A stretch of 17,934 nt of DNA from Planctomycetota bacterium (GCA_023434205.1 JAEYTB010000055.1:1-17934), one strand, 5' to 3'. Numbered from the stretch's first letter, positions 1 to 8,633 are shown. Numbers and translations: made by a program. The notes: generated from the sequence alone by a model not told the origin.

Positions 1-20
1 CAAGGGGAAAGGACAGCCAC

Positions 21-734
21 ATGGCAAAGACCGTCAAGCTCCTGCTCACCGAGAACGTCGAGGCCCTGGGCATCGTCGGGGACGTGGTCAACGTCCGCAC
101 CGGCTACGCCCGCAACTTCCTGCTGCCCCGCAGCCTCGCCACCACCCCCAGCGACGACCTCATCAAGCAGCTCGCCGGCAAGCGCGCCGAGGCCGAGAAG
201 CTGGTCGCCGCCCAGCGCAAGGCCCGCGAGGAGCTGAGCGAGAAGCTCCAGGGCATCGAAGTCACGCTGATCCGCTCCTGCAACGACATGGGCATCCTCT
301 ACGGCGCGATCACGCAGCAGGACGTCGCCGCGGCGCTCGGCGAGCTGGGCCACGCCGTCAAGCCCCGCGACGTGCGCATCGCCCAGACGATCAAGCGCAT
401 CGACAACTACGACGTCCACGTCAAGCTCGACAGCGACCTGGATTCCATCGTCAAGCTCCACGTCAAGCCCGACCGCGAGCTCGACCTCGACAAGGAGGTC
501 GCCGAGCCCTCCGGCGCCGCCGGGCACGAGTCCGAGGCCCAGTCCGCCATGAAGCGTCAGGAGGCCGCCGAGGAGGCCGCCAAGGCCACCCGCGGCACAT
601 GGGGCGCCGGCAAGCCCGCCGCCGACAAGTCCGACGCCGCCCCCAAGAAGGGCAAGAAGTCCGAGGACAAGCCCGCCAAGGCCGAGGCCGGTGACAAGGC
701 CGACAAGGCCGAGAAGAAGTCCAAGAAGAAGTGA
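21..734 (+). CDS. rplI: 50S ribosomal protein bL9 with a long charged C-terminal tail
   Basis: This is the large-subunit ribosomal protein that binds 23S rRNA near the base of the L1 stalk. The N-terminal signature is clear at residues 18-40 (GIVGDVVNVRTGYARNFLLP, then RSLA). A charged helix follows (about 50-78), then the C-terminal domain to about residue 150. The ATG is preceded by AAAGGA at 7 nt, which supports this start. The usual bL9 length is near 150 residues, but this protein has 237. Residues 151-237 form a low-complexity tail rich in Lys, Ala, Glu and Asp that ends in repeated KK/AEK units and is probably disordered. There is no frameshift: the tail uses the same GC-rich codons and runs straight to TGA. 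A strong hairpin follows 24 nt after the stop. The family call is secure; the function of the tail is unknown. Confidence 0.97.
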   Translation: MAKTVKLLLTENVEALGIVGDVVNVRTGYARNFLLPRSLATTPSDDLIKQLAGKRAEAEKLVAAQRKAREELSEKLQGIEVTLIRSCNDMGILYGAITQQDVAAALGELGHAVKPRDVRIAQTIKRIDNYDVHVKLDSDLDSIVKLHVKPDRELDLDKEVAEPSGAAGHESEAQSAMKRQEAAEEAAKATRGTWGAGKPAADKSDAAPKKGKKSEDKPAKAEAGDKADKAEKKSKKK

Positions 735-758
735 CCCGCCTTTCCAGCTGATTCCCAC

Positions 759-790
759 AGAGCCCCGGGCCCCGCGCCCGGGGCTCTTTG
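759..790 (+). terminator. Rho-independent-like terminator after rplI
   Basis: A perfect 12-bp stem (759-770 with 776-787) encloses a 5-nt loop and is followed by a very short TTT run. The stem is strong but the U tract is weak. Its position between the rplI stop and the transporter argues that the transporter starts downstream of it. Confidence 0.7.
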
Positions 791-813
791 CTTGCCGGGA
801 TACGCTTCCCGCC

Positions 814-2076
814 TTGTCCACCGCCACCGTCAGCGCCGCCCCCGTCCCACAGCCCGCCGACGGGGCCGTGCCACGCTCCAACGCCCGCCTCGCGTGGGTC
901 TCGGTGTCGCACGCGGTGGTGGACTTTTTCTCCTACATCGTCGTGCCGCTGGTCACGGTGCTCCAGGCCAGCGCCCACTTCACCCCCCAGCAGGACGCGC
1001 TGCTGCTGGGGCTGGGCTCGATCACCAGCGGGCTCATCCAGCCGCTGGTGGCGCTCTACAGCGACCGCTTCGACACGCGCTGGGTCGCCACCGCCGGGGC
1101 CGTGGTCGCCGCCATCGCGCTCAGCCTGGTCGGCCTTGCGGAGAGCTTCTGGGTGCTGCTGGTGCTGATGGGCATCGGCTCGGCGGGCGTGGGCGCGTTC
1201 CACCCCGTCGCCGCCGCGGCGGTGGGGCACATCGCCGGCCCGCACCGCGCGCGGGGTGTGGCGATCTTCTACTCCTCGGGCATGTTCGGCAGCATCAGCG
1301 CCGGCTTCATCATGCCCTGGTACGCCAAGCACCTGGGCCTCGCGTCCATCGCGTGGCTCATCATCCCCGGGGTGCTCTTCGCGCTGGTGCTGGCGTGGGC
1401 GATCCACGCCGTCCCGCACCGGCACGCCAACGCCCACCGCGACCACGCGGCGCTGCCCGCCGACGAGCGGGCCCGCCGCTGGAAGGACGTGGGCCTGCTC
1501 TACGCCAGCAACGTCGTCCGCTTCATCGTCAACATGATGCTCGTGCAGCTCCTGATCCGCTGGAGCGAGTCCCACGTGCTCCAGCGCGAGGACGCCGCGG
1601 CGCTGACCGAGCCCCTGCGCCACAGCGCCAGCCTCATCAACGGGCCGCTCCAGACGGCGATGGCCATCGGCATGGGCATCGCCGGCGTGCTCGTGGGACT
1701 GCTCGTCCGCCCGCGGATGGAGAAGCCCCTGCTGGTCATCATCCCGCTCCTGGGGGCCCTGGGCATCGCGGCGTTCCCCTGGGCCGCCCGCCAGGGCGGC
1801 GTCCCGGCCGCCTTCGTCCTCTCCGTGCTCGGCGGGATCGGCTACGCGGGGGTCGTGCCCATCACGATCTCGATGGCCCAGCGGCTGCTCCCGCACCGCA
1901 CCAGCCTGGCCTCGGGCCTGATGATGGGCGGCGCCTGGGGCATCGCCGCCGTCGGCCCCGCTCTCGCCCAGTCCCTCTACGACCGCGTCGGGCTGGACTG
2001 GAGCTTCGCCGCGGTGGGAGGCATCCTGCTGCTGGCGGTGGGGCTGGGCGCCGGCGTCCGGGCAACCCGGGCTTGA
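814..2076 (+). CDS. MFS transporter, fosmidomycin-resistance (Fsr)-like
   Basis: This is an integral inner-membrane protein of about 420 residues with roughly 12 hydrophobic segments, split by a polar central loop near residues 205-235 that is rich in His, Arg and Asp. The first half carries a motif-A-like loop (YSDRFDTR, about 82-89) and GIGSAGVGAFHPVA (about 120-133). The FHP element is typical of the Fsr branch of the major facilitator superfamily, whose members export drugs or metabolites by proton antiport. Substrate cannot be read from sequence. The reading frame is open back to 691, but that would put the start inside rplI and across the terminator hairpin. TTG at 814 is the first sensible start and GTG at 868 is the alternative. 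Neither has a good Shine-Dalgarno sequence. The gene appears to be its own unit. Confidence 0.85.
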   Translation: MSTATVSAAPVPQPADGAVPRSNARLAWVSVSHAVVDFFSYIVVPLVTVLQASAHFTPQQDALLLGLGSITSGLIQPLVALYSDRFDTRWVATAGAVVAAIALSLVGLAESFWVLLVLMGIGSAGVGAFHPVAAAAVGHIAGPHRARGVAIFYSSGMFGSISAGFIMPWYAKHLGLASIAWLIIPGVLFALVLAWAIHAVPHRHANAHRDHAALPADERARRWKDVGLLYASNVVRFIVNMMLVQLLIRWSESHVLQREDAAALTEPLRHSASLINGPLQTAMAIGMGIAGVLVGLLVRPRMEKPLLVIIPLLGALGIAAFPWAARQGGVPAAFVLSVLGGIGYAGVVPITISMAQRLLPHRTSLASGLMMGGAWGIAAVGPALAQSLYDRVGLDWSFAAVGGILLLAVGLGAGVRATRA

Positions 2077-2106
2077 AGAACCGGGCCCCCCCACAGGGAC
2101 CCGGCC

Positions 2107-2112
2107 TATACT
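2107..2112 (+). promoter_or_regulatory. Candidate -10 box of the tRNA-Ile promoter
   Basis: TATACT lies 32 nt upstream of the mature tRNA 5' end, in otherwise GC-rich sequence. No clear -35 box is seen at the normal distance. A 7-bp hairpin (2118-2124 with 2130-2136) sits in the presumed precursor leader. Confidence 0.45.
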
Positions 2113-2144
2113 CCGTCCCTCCCGCCCCGCGGGAGGTGCTGAGC

Positions 2145-2218
2145 GGGCTCGTAGCTCAGTTGGCTAGAGCGCACCCCTGATAAGGGTGAGGTCGTTGGTT
2201 CGACTCCAATCGGGCCCA
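2145..2218 (+). tRNA. tRNA-Ile (anticodon GAT)
   Basis: A full cloverleaf can be drawn. The acceptor stem GGGCTCG pairs with CGGGCCC (one T-G wobble). The D arm contains TAGCTCAGTTGGCTAGAGC. The anticodon stem CACCC/GGGTG encloses the loop CTGATAA, which gives anticodon GAT and reads ATC/ATT isoleucine codons. The T arm carries GGTTCGACTCC. The discriminator base is A and CCA is not encoded, so it must be added after transcription. The gene stands alone with its own terminator and is not part of an rRNA spacer. Confidence 0.96.
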
Positions 2219-2224
2219 TTGAAC

Positions 2225-2257
2225 AAGGCCGGGCACCGCCCGGCCTTCTTCGTTTTT
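2225..2257 (+). terminator. Rho-independent terminator after tRNA-Ile
   Basis: A perfect 10-bp stem AAGGCCGGGC/GCCCGGCCTT with loop ACC is followed by a T-rich tract (CTTCGTTTTT). It lies 7 nt beyond the tRNA 3' end. Confidence 0.9.
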
Positions 2258-2271
2258 GGCCGCTGATCGGC

Positions 2272-2299
2272 TTGGAACTCCCGGGAGTGCGGGTAGATT
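2272..2299 (+). promoter_or_regulatory. Possible sigma70-type promoter of the kelch/dockerin gene
   Basis: TTGGAA (2272-2277) and TAGATT (2294-2299) are 16 nt apart and each matches 4 of 6 consensus positions. They lie between the tRNA terminator and the GTG start at 2323. This is weak evidence from motif matching alone. Confidence 0.3.
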
Positions 2300-2322
2300 G
2301 TCCTCCCCCAACGGAGGGTCCT

Positions 2323-3735
2323 GTGCGCACCGTGGCCTGCTCGGCACTCCTGATCGTCTCCGCTCCCGCGCTCGCCCAGTGCGACGCGGTGTGGACCCGC
2401 GGGCCGGACCTACCGGCCGCACGGCGGGCCATGGCCGCGGCGTACGACAGCGCCCGGGGCCGGGTGGTGGTCTTCGGCGGCGTGCTGAGCAACGGGTCGC
2501 TCTCCAGTGCGACGCTGGAGTTCGACGGGACGCAGTGGCACGCGGTCTCTCCCGGTGGCACGATCCCCTCTGCTCGCTCAGGCTCGGCGATGGCCTACGA
2601 CGAGCTGCGCGAGCGCATCGTGCTCTTCGGCGGCCAGACCGTCTCCGGGCCCACGGGCGGCACCTACGAGTACGACGGCCAGACCTGGGTCCAGGTCTCA
2701 CCCACCGGCAGCCCCAGCTCCCGCGCCGGCGCCGCGATGGCCTTCGACCCCGCCCGCGGCGTGATTGTGATGCACGCGGGCCTGGGCTCCTCCGGCACGG
2801 TGTTCAGCCAGACCTATGAGTACAACGGCGCCGCGTGGACACTTCGCACCACCAGCGGCCCCGCCCGTCACCTCCACGCGATGACATACCGCGACGCTTC
2901 GCAGTCGATGGTCCTGTTCGGCGGGTTCAGCGGCGACGGGTCCTACATGCCCGGCGCGTGGAAGTGGAGCGGCGAGGCGTGGAGCCTGCTCTCCGGAACG
3001 CAGCCCTCCGCCCGTGTCGCCGCGGGCATCGCGCACGCGACCCCCGCCGGCCGCACGCTCCTCTTTGGCGGTCGCAACGCCTCCGGCCCGATCTCGGGCC
3101 TGTGGGAGCTCGACCCCGCGGGCTGGACGTTCCGCAACTCCGTCGGCCCGGGGCCCCGCAGCGAGCACGCGCTGGTCTACCACGCCGCGGCGGACAAGGT
3201 CGTCCTCATCGGCGGCCTGGGCACCACCGGGATGTTCAACGACACGTGGCTGCTGAGCGTGGGCGGCGGGCCGTCGTTCACCACTCCGCCCGCCCCGCAG
3301 ACGGCGGCCCCCGGTCAGACCGTGCAGTTCTCGGCCGCCGCCAGCGGTTCGCCGACCTCCTGGCGGTGGCGGCGCAACGGTGAGCCGCTCGCCGATGATC
3401 CACGCATCTCGGGCGCAGCGACCCCCACGCTCACCATCACCGGCGTGCTCGAGACCGACGCCGGAACGTACGACCTGCTGGCGACCAACGGCTGCGGCAC
3501 CACCGCCAGCCCCGGCGCGGCGCTGACGGTCGGGCAGGGGTGCGGCACCGCAGACTTTGACGGGGACGGCGACACCGGCACCGACGCCGACATCGAGAGT
3601 TTCTTCGCCTGTCTCTCGGGCACCTGCTGCCCGACCTGCTTTGAGCTGGGCGCCGACTTCAACGCCGACGGGGACACCGGGACCGACGCCGACATCGAGT
3701 CCTTCTTCCGGGTCCTCGCCGGCGGCGGGTGCTGA
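2323..3735 (+). CDS. Secreted kelch-repeat / Ig-like protein with GC-type dockerin-like C-terminus
   Basis: This is an exported protein of 470 residues. GTG 2323 is chosen because GGAGGG lies 4 nt upstream and translation then begins directly with a signal peptide (VRTVACSALLIVSAPALA, cleaved before QCDAV); an upstream TTG at 2272 would bury it. Residues about 22-315 hold six kelch-like units, each with a hydrophobic strand ending in GG or AG (VVVFGG 48-53, IVLFGG 99-104, VIVMHAG 147-153, MVLFGG 196-201, TLLFGG 245-250, VVLIGG 293-298), as expected for a six-bladed propeller. Residues about 317-403 form an Ig-like domain (SWRWRRNGEPL, DAGTYDLLATNGCG). Residues 408-470 hold two copies of an Asp-rich module (GDTGTDADIESFF), resembling calcium-binding dockerin repeats, and the protein ends in Gly-Cys. 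That ending is typical of Phycisphaerae surface or secreted proteins. Binding partner and substrate are unknown. Confidence 0.88.
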   Translation: MRTVACSALLIVSAPALAQCDAVWTRGPDLPAARRAMAAAYDSARGRVVVFGGVLSNGSLSSATLEFDGTQWHAVSPGGTIPSARSGSAMAYDELRERIVLFGGQTVSGPTGGTYEYDGQTWVQVSPTGSPSSRAGAAMAFDPARGVIVMHAGLGSSGTVFSQTYEYNGAAWTLRTTSGPARHLHAMTYRDASQSMVLFGGFSGDGSYMPGAWKWSGEAWSLLSGTQPSARVAAGIAHATPAGRTLLFGGRNASGPISGLWELDPAGWTFRNSVGPGPRSEHALVYHAAADKVVLIGGLGTTGMFNDTWLLSVGGGPSFTTPPAPQTAAPGQTVQFSAAASGSPTSWRWRRNGEPLADDPRISGAATPTLTITGVLETDAGTYDLLATNGCGTTASPGAALTVGQGCGTADFDGDGDTGTDADIESFFACLSGTCCPTCFELGADFNADGDTGTDADIESFFRVLAGGGC

Positions 3736-3810
3736 CCCCAACCCTGTCCGAACTCCGCAACTGGACTGCCCGGGCCGGGTGTGCCGATATCGCCTCCAAG
3801 GAGCCACCCC

Positions 3811-5346
<1,536 letters not shown>

Positions 5347-5410
5347 TCCGAACCCCCAGTGGACAAGCGGGCGGGTGGCGGCGTTCACAGGCCCGGGGAA
5401 CGCCGATCCA

Positions 5411-5416
5411 TATACT
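5411..5416 (+). promoter_or_regulatory. Candidate -10 box very close to the start codon
   Basis: TATACT ends 9 nt before ATG 5426. If used, transcription would begin about 0-3 nt from the start codon. The same spacing is seen before manC. TTCACA (5384-5389) is a poor -35 candidate at a 21-nt spacer. Confidence 0.4.
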
Positions 5417-5425
5417 CCGGTGCCC

Positions 5426-5707
5426 ATGAGTGAGCGCGAAAAACTGCTGACCCAGACCATCGCCGCGCGGGACAACGCCGCGGCGTTGCTCCAGGCCCTT
5501 CAGCAGGCCAAAGGCATGACCGATGCCCAGCCCCCCGCGCCCAAGGGCGACCTCTACAAGCGGGTCACCGGCTCCAGCAGCTTGGAGAACGCCATCGCCG
5601 AGGCCCGCCGGACGGTGGACGCCTACGAGCGTCTGATCGGCGAGATTGAGAAGCAGGACGCCCCCGAGGTGTTCGTCCGCCCCGCCGAGCGAGCCGCACG
5701 CCCGTGA
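5426..5707 (+). CDS. Conserved-looking small protein of unknown function, coupled to dut
   Basis: This is a 93-residue soluble protein that I do not recognise. It starts with a predicted helix (MSEREKLLTQTIAARDNAAALLQALQ region, residues 1-30), has a Pro/Ala-rich stretch with KGDLYKRVTGSSS (about 37-52), then a second amphipathic helix (LENAIAEARRTVDAYERLIGEIEKQ, about 53-77) and a polar end. The two heptad-like helices could form a small helical hairpin or coiled coil. There is no signal peptide, membrane segment or cysteine. ATG 5426 has no Shine-Dalgarno sequence but a TATACT box 9 nt upstream. The stop codon overlaps the GTG of dut as GTGA, so the two are probably translated together. The coding call rests on this coupling and on codon character. 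Confidence 0.72.
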   Translation: MSEREKLLTQTIAARDNAAALLQALQQAKGMTDAQPPAPKGDLYKRVTGSSSLENAIAEARRTVDAYERLIGEIEKQDAPEVFVRPAERAARP

Positions 5708-6225
5708 CCACCTCCCCGACCACACCGCCGGTCCCTGATCTGCTGGAGGTCAAGCTCAAGGCTGCCGGCGCCGCCCCTGTCCCGGTGCTTTGGAAGCGGC
5801 TGGACCCCCGGGCACTCCTGCCCGAGTACAAGACCCCCGGCGCCGCGGGCCTGGACCTTTCCGCCTGCCTTCCGGAGGGGGTGGGTGCGATGGTGATCGA
5901 GCCCGGGCGGATCATGAAGGTCCCGCTGGGCTTTGCCATCGCCCTGCCGCCGGGCTTCGAGGCCCAGATCCGGGCGCGGTCGGGGCTCTCCGCCTCCCAC
6001 GGCATCACCCCTGTCAACGCCCCGGGAACCATCGACAGCGACTACCGCGGCGAGGTGATCGTTCCGCTGATCAACCTTGGGCGCGAATCGTTCGCCGTGA
6101 CCCACGCCATGCGCATCGCGCAGATGGTGATCGCCCCCGTGTCGCACGCCCGCCTGATGGTGGTGGAGGAGTTGGACAACACCCACCGGGGGGCCGGGGG
6201 CTTCGGCTCTACGGGGCAGCATTAG
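5704..6225 (+). CDS. dut: dUTP diphosphatase (dUTPase)
   Basis: This trimeric enzyme hydrolyses dUTP to dUMP and pyrophosphate, keeping uracil out of DNA and feeding thymidylate synthesis. All five dUTPase motifs are present in order in 173 residues: motif 1 PGAAGLDLSA (45-54), motif 2 ARSGLSASHG (91-100), motif 3 NAPGTIDSDYRGE (105-117) with the catalytic Asp111 and substrate-stacking Tyr114, motif 4 RIAQMVIAPV (137-146), and motif 5 RGAGGFGSTG (162-171), the flexible lid that closes over the nucleotide phosphates. The GTG start overlaps the preceding stop by four bases. The first 25 or so residues (TTSPTTPPVPD and following) extend beyond the conserved core but agree with the coupled start. 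It is slightly longer than the usual 150-residue enzyme. Confidence 0.96.
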   Translation: MTTSPTTPPVPDLLEVKLKAAGAAPVPVLWKRLDPRALLPEYKTPGAAGLDLSACLPEGVGAMVIEPGRIMKVPLGFAIALPPGFEAQIRARSGLSASHGITPVNAPGTIDSDYRGEVIVPLINLGRESFAVTHAMRIAQMVIAPVSHARLMVVEELDNTHRGAGGFGSTGQH

Positions 6226-6283
6226 CGGTACGCGAATGCCCGTGTGCCTCTGCTCAAACCCGTCGATCTGATACCCTAGGGCC

Positions 6284-6946
6284 ATGATCTGCCGGATCAC
6301 AGGGGTGCTGGAGGGGGTCGATGGCCTCGCGTTAGCGGTCGCGCCGACGGTCGGTGGCGTCGTGTACGAAGTCCTCGCGCCGGCGTTCCTCGCCGAGCGA
6401 CTGCGGCCGCAGATCGGCAAGAGCATCACCCTCGCGACGGTGCAGTACCTGGAGAGCCAGGGGCAGGGCACGAGCTTTGTGCCGCGGCTGGTGGGGTTCC
6501 AGGCCCCGCGGGAGCGTGCCTTTTTCGAGCTGTTCACGACGGTCAAGGGCATCGGGAACAAGAAGGCCCTCCGCGCGATGGTGCTGGAGCCCGGGGCCAT
6601 CGCCCGCGCCATCGTCGCCAGGGACGCCAAGGCCCTCACCCAGCTCCCGGAGATCGGCAAGCGGATGGCGGAGACCGTCATCGCCGAGCTCCACGGCAAG
6701 GTTGATTCTTTCCTGACCGACGGGGAGGTCCGCGAGCTGAACGCCGCGGCGGAGGGCAAGCCGGTACCCGGCCAACTGGAACCGATGGTCGAGGAAGCGA
6801 TCGCGGCGCTCGTGGCCCTGGGCGAGACGCGCGGGGACGCGGAGCAGATGGTGACGCGGGCCACCTCTCGCGCCCGTCGCGAGGGGCACACCCTCACCTC
6901 CGCCGCGGGGGTCATCGAGGCCGTCTTTGGGGCACGCGCGGGGTAG
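6284..6946 (+). CDS. ruvA: Holliday junction branch migration protein RuvA
   Basis: RuvA binds four-way DNA junctions as a tetramer and loads the RuvB motor during recombinational repair. The 220-residue protein shows the family layout: an N-terminal OB fold (MICRITGVLEG to about 62), two helix-hairpin-helix DNA-binding motifs in the middle (FTTVKGIGNKKALRAM about 84-99 and LTQLPEIGKRMAETVIAEL about 118-136), and a C-terminal three-helix RuvB-binding domain (about 165-215: MVEEAIAALVALGETRGDAEQMV and following). The OB fold is divergent (GGVVYEVLAP where GVGYEV is usual), and the linker between the second and third domains is somewhat long. No ruvB or ruvC lies in the window. TGATACCCT lies just upstream of the ATG, again suggesting a very short mRNA leader. 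Confidence 0.95.
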   Translation: MICRITGVLEGVDGLALAVAPTVGGVVYEVLAPAFLAERLRPQIGKSITLATVQYLESQGQGTSFVPRLVGFQAPRERAFFELFTTVKGIGNKKALRAMVLEPGAIARAIVARDAKALTQLPEIGKRMAETVIAELHGKVDSFLTDGEVRELNAAAEGKPVPGQLEPMVEEAIAALVALGETRGDAEQMVTRATSRARREGHTLTSAAGVIEAVFGARAG

Positions 6947-6953
6947 GCGCCGC

Positions 6954-6959
6954 TATGCT
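6954..6959 (+). promoter_or_regulatory. Candidate -10 box of manC, very close to the start codon
   Basis: TATGCT ends 9 nt before ATG 6969, the same distance as TATACT before ATG 5426. No Shine-Dalgarno sequence fits between them. No good -35 is visible at 16-18 nt. Confidence 0.4.
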
Positions 6960-6968
6960 GGGGTCTGC

Positions 6969-8135
6969 ATGCGTTACGCGATGATCATGGCTGGCGGGGC
7001 GGGCACACGCCTTTGGCCGATGAGCCGCAAGGACCGCCCCAAGCAGCTCATCCAGTTCATCCAGCGGCCGGGCGACACCAAGCCCCGTTCCCTGCTGGAA
7101 CTGGCCGACCGCAGGCTGGACGGGCTCGTCAAGCCCTCGCACCGGTACATCTGCACCGCCGAGGCCTACCGCGGCGCGATCCGCGGCCAGCTCCGCGAGT
7201 ACGAGGATGCGCAGATCCTTGGCGAGCCCGCGGCACGCGACACGGTCAACGCCGTGGGCTTTGCCGCCGCGGTGCTGGCCAAGGAGGACGCGGACGCGGT
7301 GTTCGCGGTGCTGACGGCCGACCACGTCATCGAGCCCGATGACGTGTTCCGCGAGCGGATGGACCTCGGCTTCCGCCTCGTCGAGAACGACCCGCGCCGG
7401 TTCGTGACCTTCACCGTCAAGCCCACCTATCCCGCCACGGGGTTCGGGTACGTGGAGCGGGGCACGCCGGTGCGCGACAAGAAGCACGGCAAGTCCCCCG
7501 CGATCGACGGCAGCAAGGAGCACGCGTACCAGGTCGCCCGCTTTGTCGAGAAACCCGACCTGGCCCGGGCTCAGGTCTATGTGCAGTCGGGCGACTTCGG
7601 GTGGAACAGCGGCATGTTCATCTGGAAGGCCGCGACCTTCCTCGAGGCGCTCGAGCGGTTCAAGCCCGAGAGCTACGAGGGCCTGATGAAGATCCAGGCG
7701 GCCTGGGGCACGAAGAAGGCCAAGGCCGTGCTGGCCGAGGTCTACCCCACCCTGCCCAAGATCAGCGTGGACTACGCCGTGATGGAGCCCGCGGCGAAGG
7801 AGTTCCACAAGGCCGAGGTCAAGGGGCAGGAGGCCCGCTTCAGCCTCTGCACCGTGCAGATGGACCTGAGCTGGCTGGACGTGGGGAGCTGGCCCAGCTT
7901 TGCCGAGACGGTGCCCTCCGACAAGGCGGGCAACCGCGCCACCGGCGACGGGACGGCCGTGACACTGGGCGGGCGGAACAACCTGGTGGTGACCTCCAGC
8001 GGGCACACCGTGGCCATGCTGGGCTGCGAGGACCTGATCGTCGTCCACACGCCCGACGCCACGCTGGTCATGCCCCGGGCACGGGCGGAAGAGCTCAAGG
8101 CCCTCCACGGGCTCTTGGAGAATGACCTCCGCTAG
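6969..8135 (+). CDS. manC: Mannose-1-phosphate guanylyltransferase (GDP-mannose synthesis)
   Basis: This enzyme makes GDP-mannose from GTP and mannose-1-phosphate, the donor for mannose, fucose and rhamnose residues in surface polysaccharides. ATG 6969 is used because the protein then starts with the nucleotidyltransferase P-loop MAGGAGTRLWPMSR (7-20); the frame is open upstream to 6927 but that part overlaps ruvA. Other family landmarks are LTADH (115-119), TGFGYVE (157-163), FVEKPD (192-197), WNSGMFIW (212-219) and a C-terminal left-handed beta-helix-like region (about 330-370). The length of 388 residues fits the monofunctional enzyme; the fused phosphomannose isomerase domain of AlgA/bifunctional ManC proteins is absent. 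With the FlaA1-type enzyme upstream it points to glycan production. The gene symbol is given by function rather than by close orthology. Confidence 0.92.
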   Translation: MRYAMIMAGGAGTRLWPMSRKDRPKQLIQFIQRPGDTKPRSLLELADRRLDGLVKPSHRYICTAEAYRGAIRGQLREYEDAQILGEPAARDTVNAVGFAAAVLAKEDADAVFAVLTADHVIEPDDVFRERMDLGFRLVENDPRRFVTFTVKPTYPATGFGYVERGTPVRDKKHGKSPAIDGSKEHAYQVARFVEKPDLARAQVYVQSGDFGWNSGMFIWKAATFLEALERFKPESYEGLMKIQAAWGTKKAKAVLAEVYPTLPKISVDYAVMEPAAKEFHKAEVKGQEARFSLCTVQMDLSWLDVGSWPSFAETVPSDKAGNRATGDGTAVTLGGRNNLVVTSSGHTVAMLGCEDLIVVHTPDATLVMPRARAEELKALHGLLENDLR

Positions 8136-8212
8136 GGTTCTCGGGCGTTGCCGGGCCGCTCCTGGGGAAAGCCGGCGGCTGATTGCTGGCCGCGCGCAGA
8201 ATCCGGCGCAGA

Positions 8213-8243
8213 CTCACAGGTGCGTCGGTCCCTTTCCTGTGAG
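8213..8243 (+). promoter_or_regulatory. Perfect inverted repeat just upstream of the lipoprotein gene
   Basis: CTCACAGG (8213-8220) and CCTGTGAG (8236-8243) are perfect inverted repeats separated by 15 nt. The second arm ends 6 nt before ATG 8250. It could be an operator for a dimeric regulator or a hairpin over the ribosome-binding region. Only the repeat itself is observed. Confidence 0.5.
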
Positions 8244-8249
8244 CCGGTC

Positions 8250-8633
8250 ATGTTCAGACACGTTGCGGCAGTGAGCGCGGTGGCAGCGGCCCTGTCGGGG
8301 CTCGCCGGGTGCGGCACGACCGTGACCGTGCCGCGCCACGACGCGGGGTACATCGTCGGCACTCAGGGCGCGGGGTCTGAGGTGGTTTTCCACGGCGTGC
8401 TGGTGTCGGGCGCGGACCTGATCGCCGGGGACGAGCTGACCCGGCGGGACGCGGCGCTCGCCGCCGACGCCGCGGCCCCGCTGTACGACCTGCTTGCGTG
8501 GCCCGCCTACCCGGCCCCCTCGCTGGACCGGGCGCGGTACCTCTCCCTTCCGCGGCAGGCGAACTCGCACCTGTACTTCGGCACGCGACCGGCGCAGGGC
8601 CGCCACCACTTCCGCAGCAACCTGCACCGGTAA
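8250..8633 (+). CDS. Small lipoprotein of unknown function
   Basis: This 127-residue protein has a clear type II signal peptide: MFRH, a hydrophobic stretch (AAVSAVAAALS) and the lipobox LAGC with Cys21 as the acylated residue. The mature part (about 107 residues) has no family signature I recognise. It contains HDAGYIVGTQGAGSEVVFHGVLVSG, which looks like beta strands, an Asp/Ala-rich helix (about 70-90), and a Pro/Tyr-rich end (WPAYPAPSLDRARYLSLP, SHLYFGTRP). It is probably attached to a membrane facing the periplasm. ATG 8250 is chosen because it gives the signal peptide; the frame extends upstream to 8148 without purpose. No good Shine-Dalgarno sequence is seen, and the inverted repeat at 8213-8243 lies where one would be. 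A long hairpin begins right after TAA. Confidence 0.72.
   Translation: MFRHVAAVSAVAAALSGLAGCGTTVTVPRHDAGYIVGTQGAGSEVVFHGVLVSGADLIAGDELTRRDAALAADAAAPLYDLLAWPAYPAPSLDRARYLSLPRQANSHLYFGTRPAQGRHHFRSNLHR

Noticed and set aside
463..2094. Long open frame of 543 codons on the minus strand across rplI and the transporter.
   Set aside because: It is a GC-rich shadow frame made of Gly/Ala/His/Arg-rich sequence without domains. The plus strand encodes a recognisable membrane transporter.
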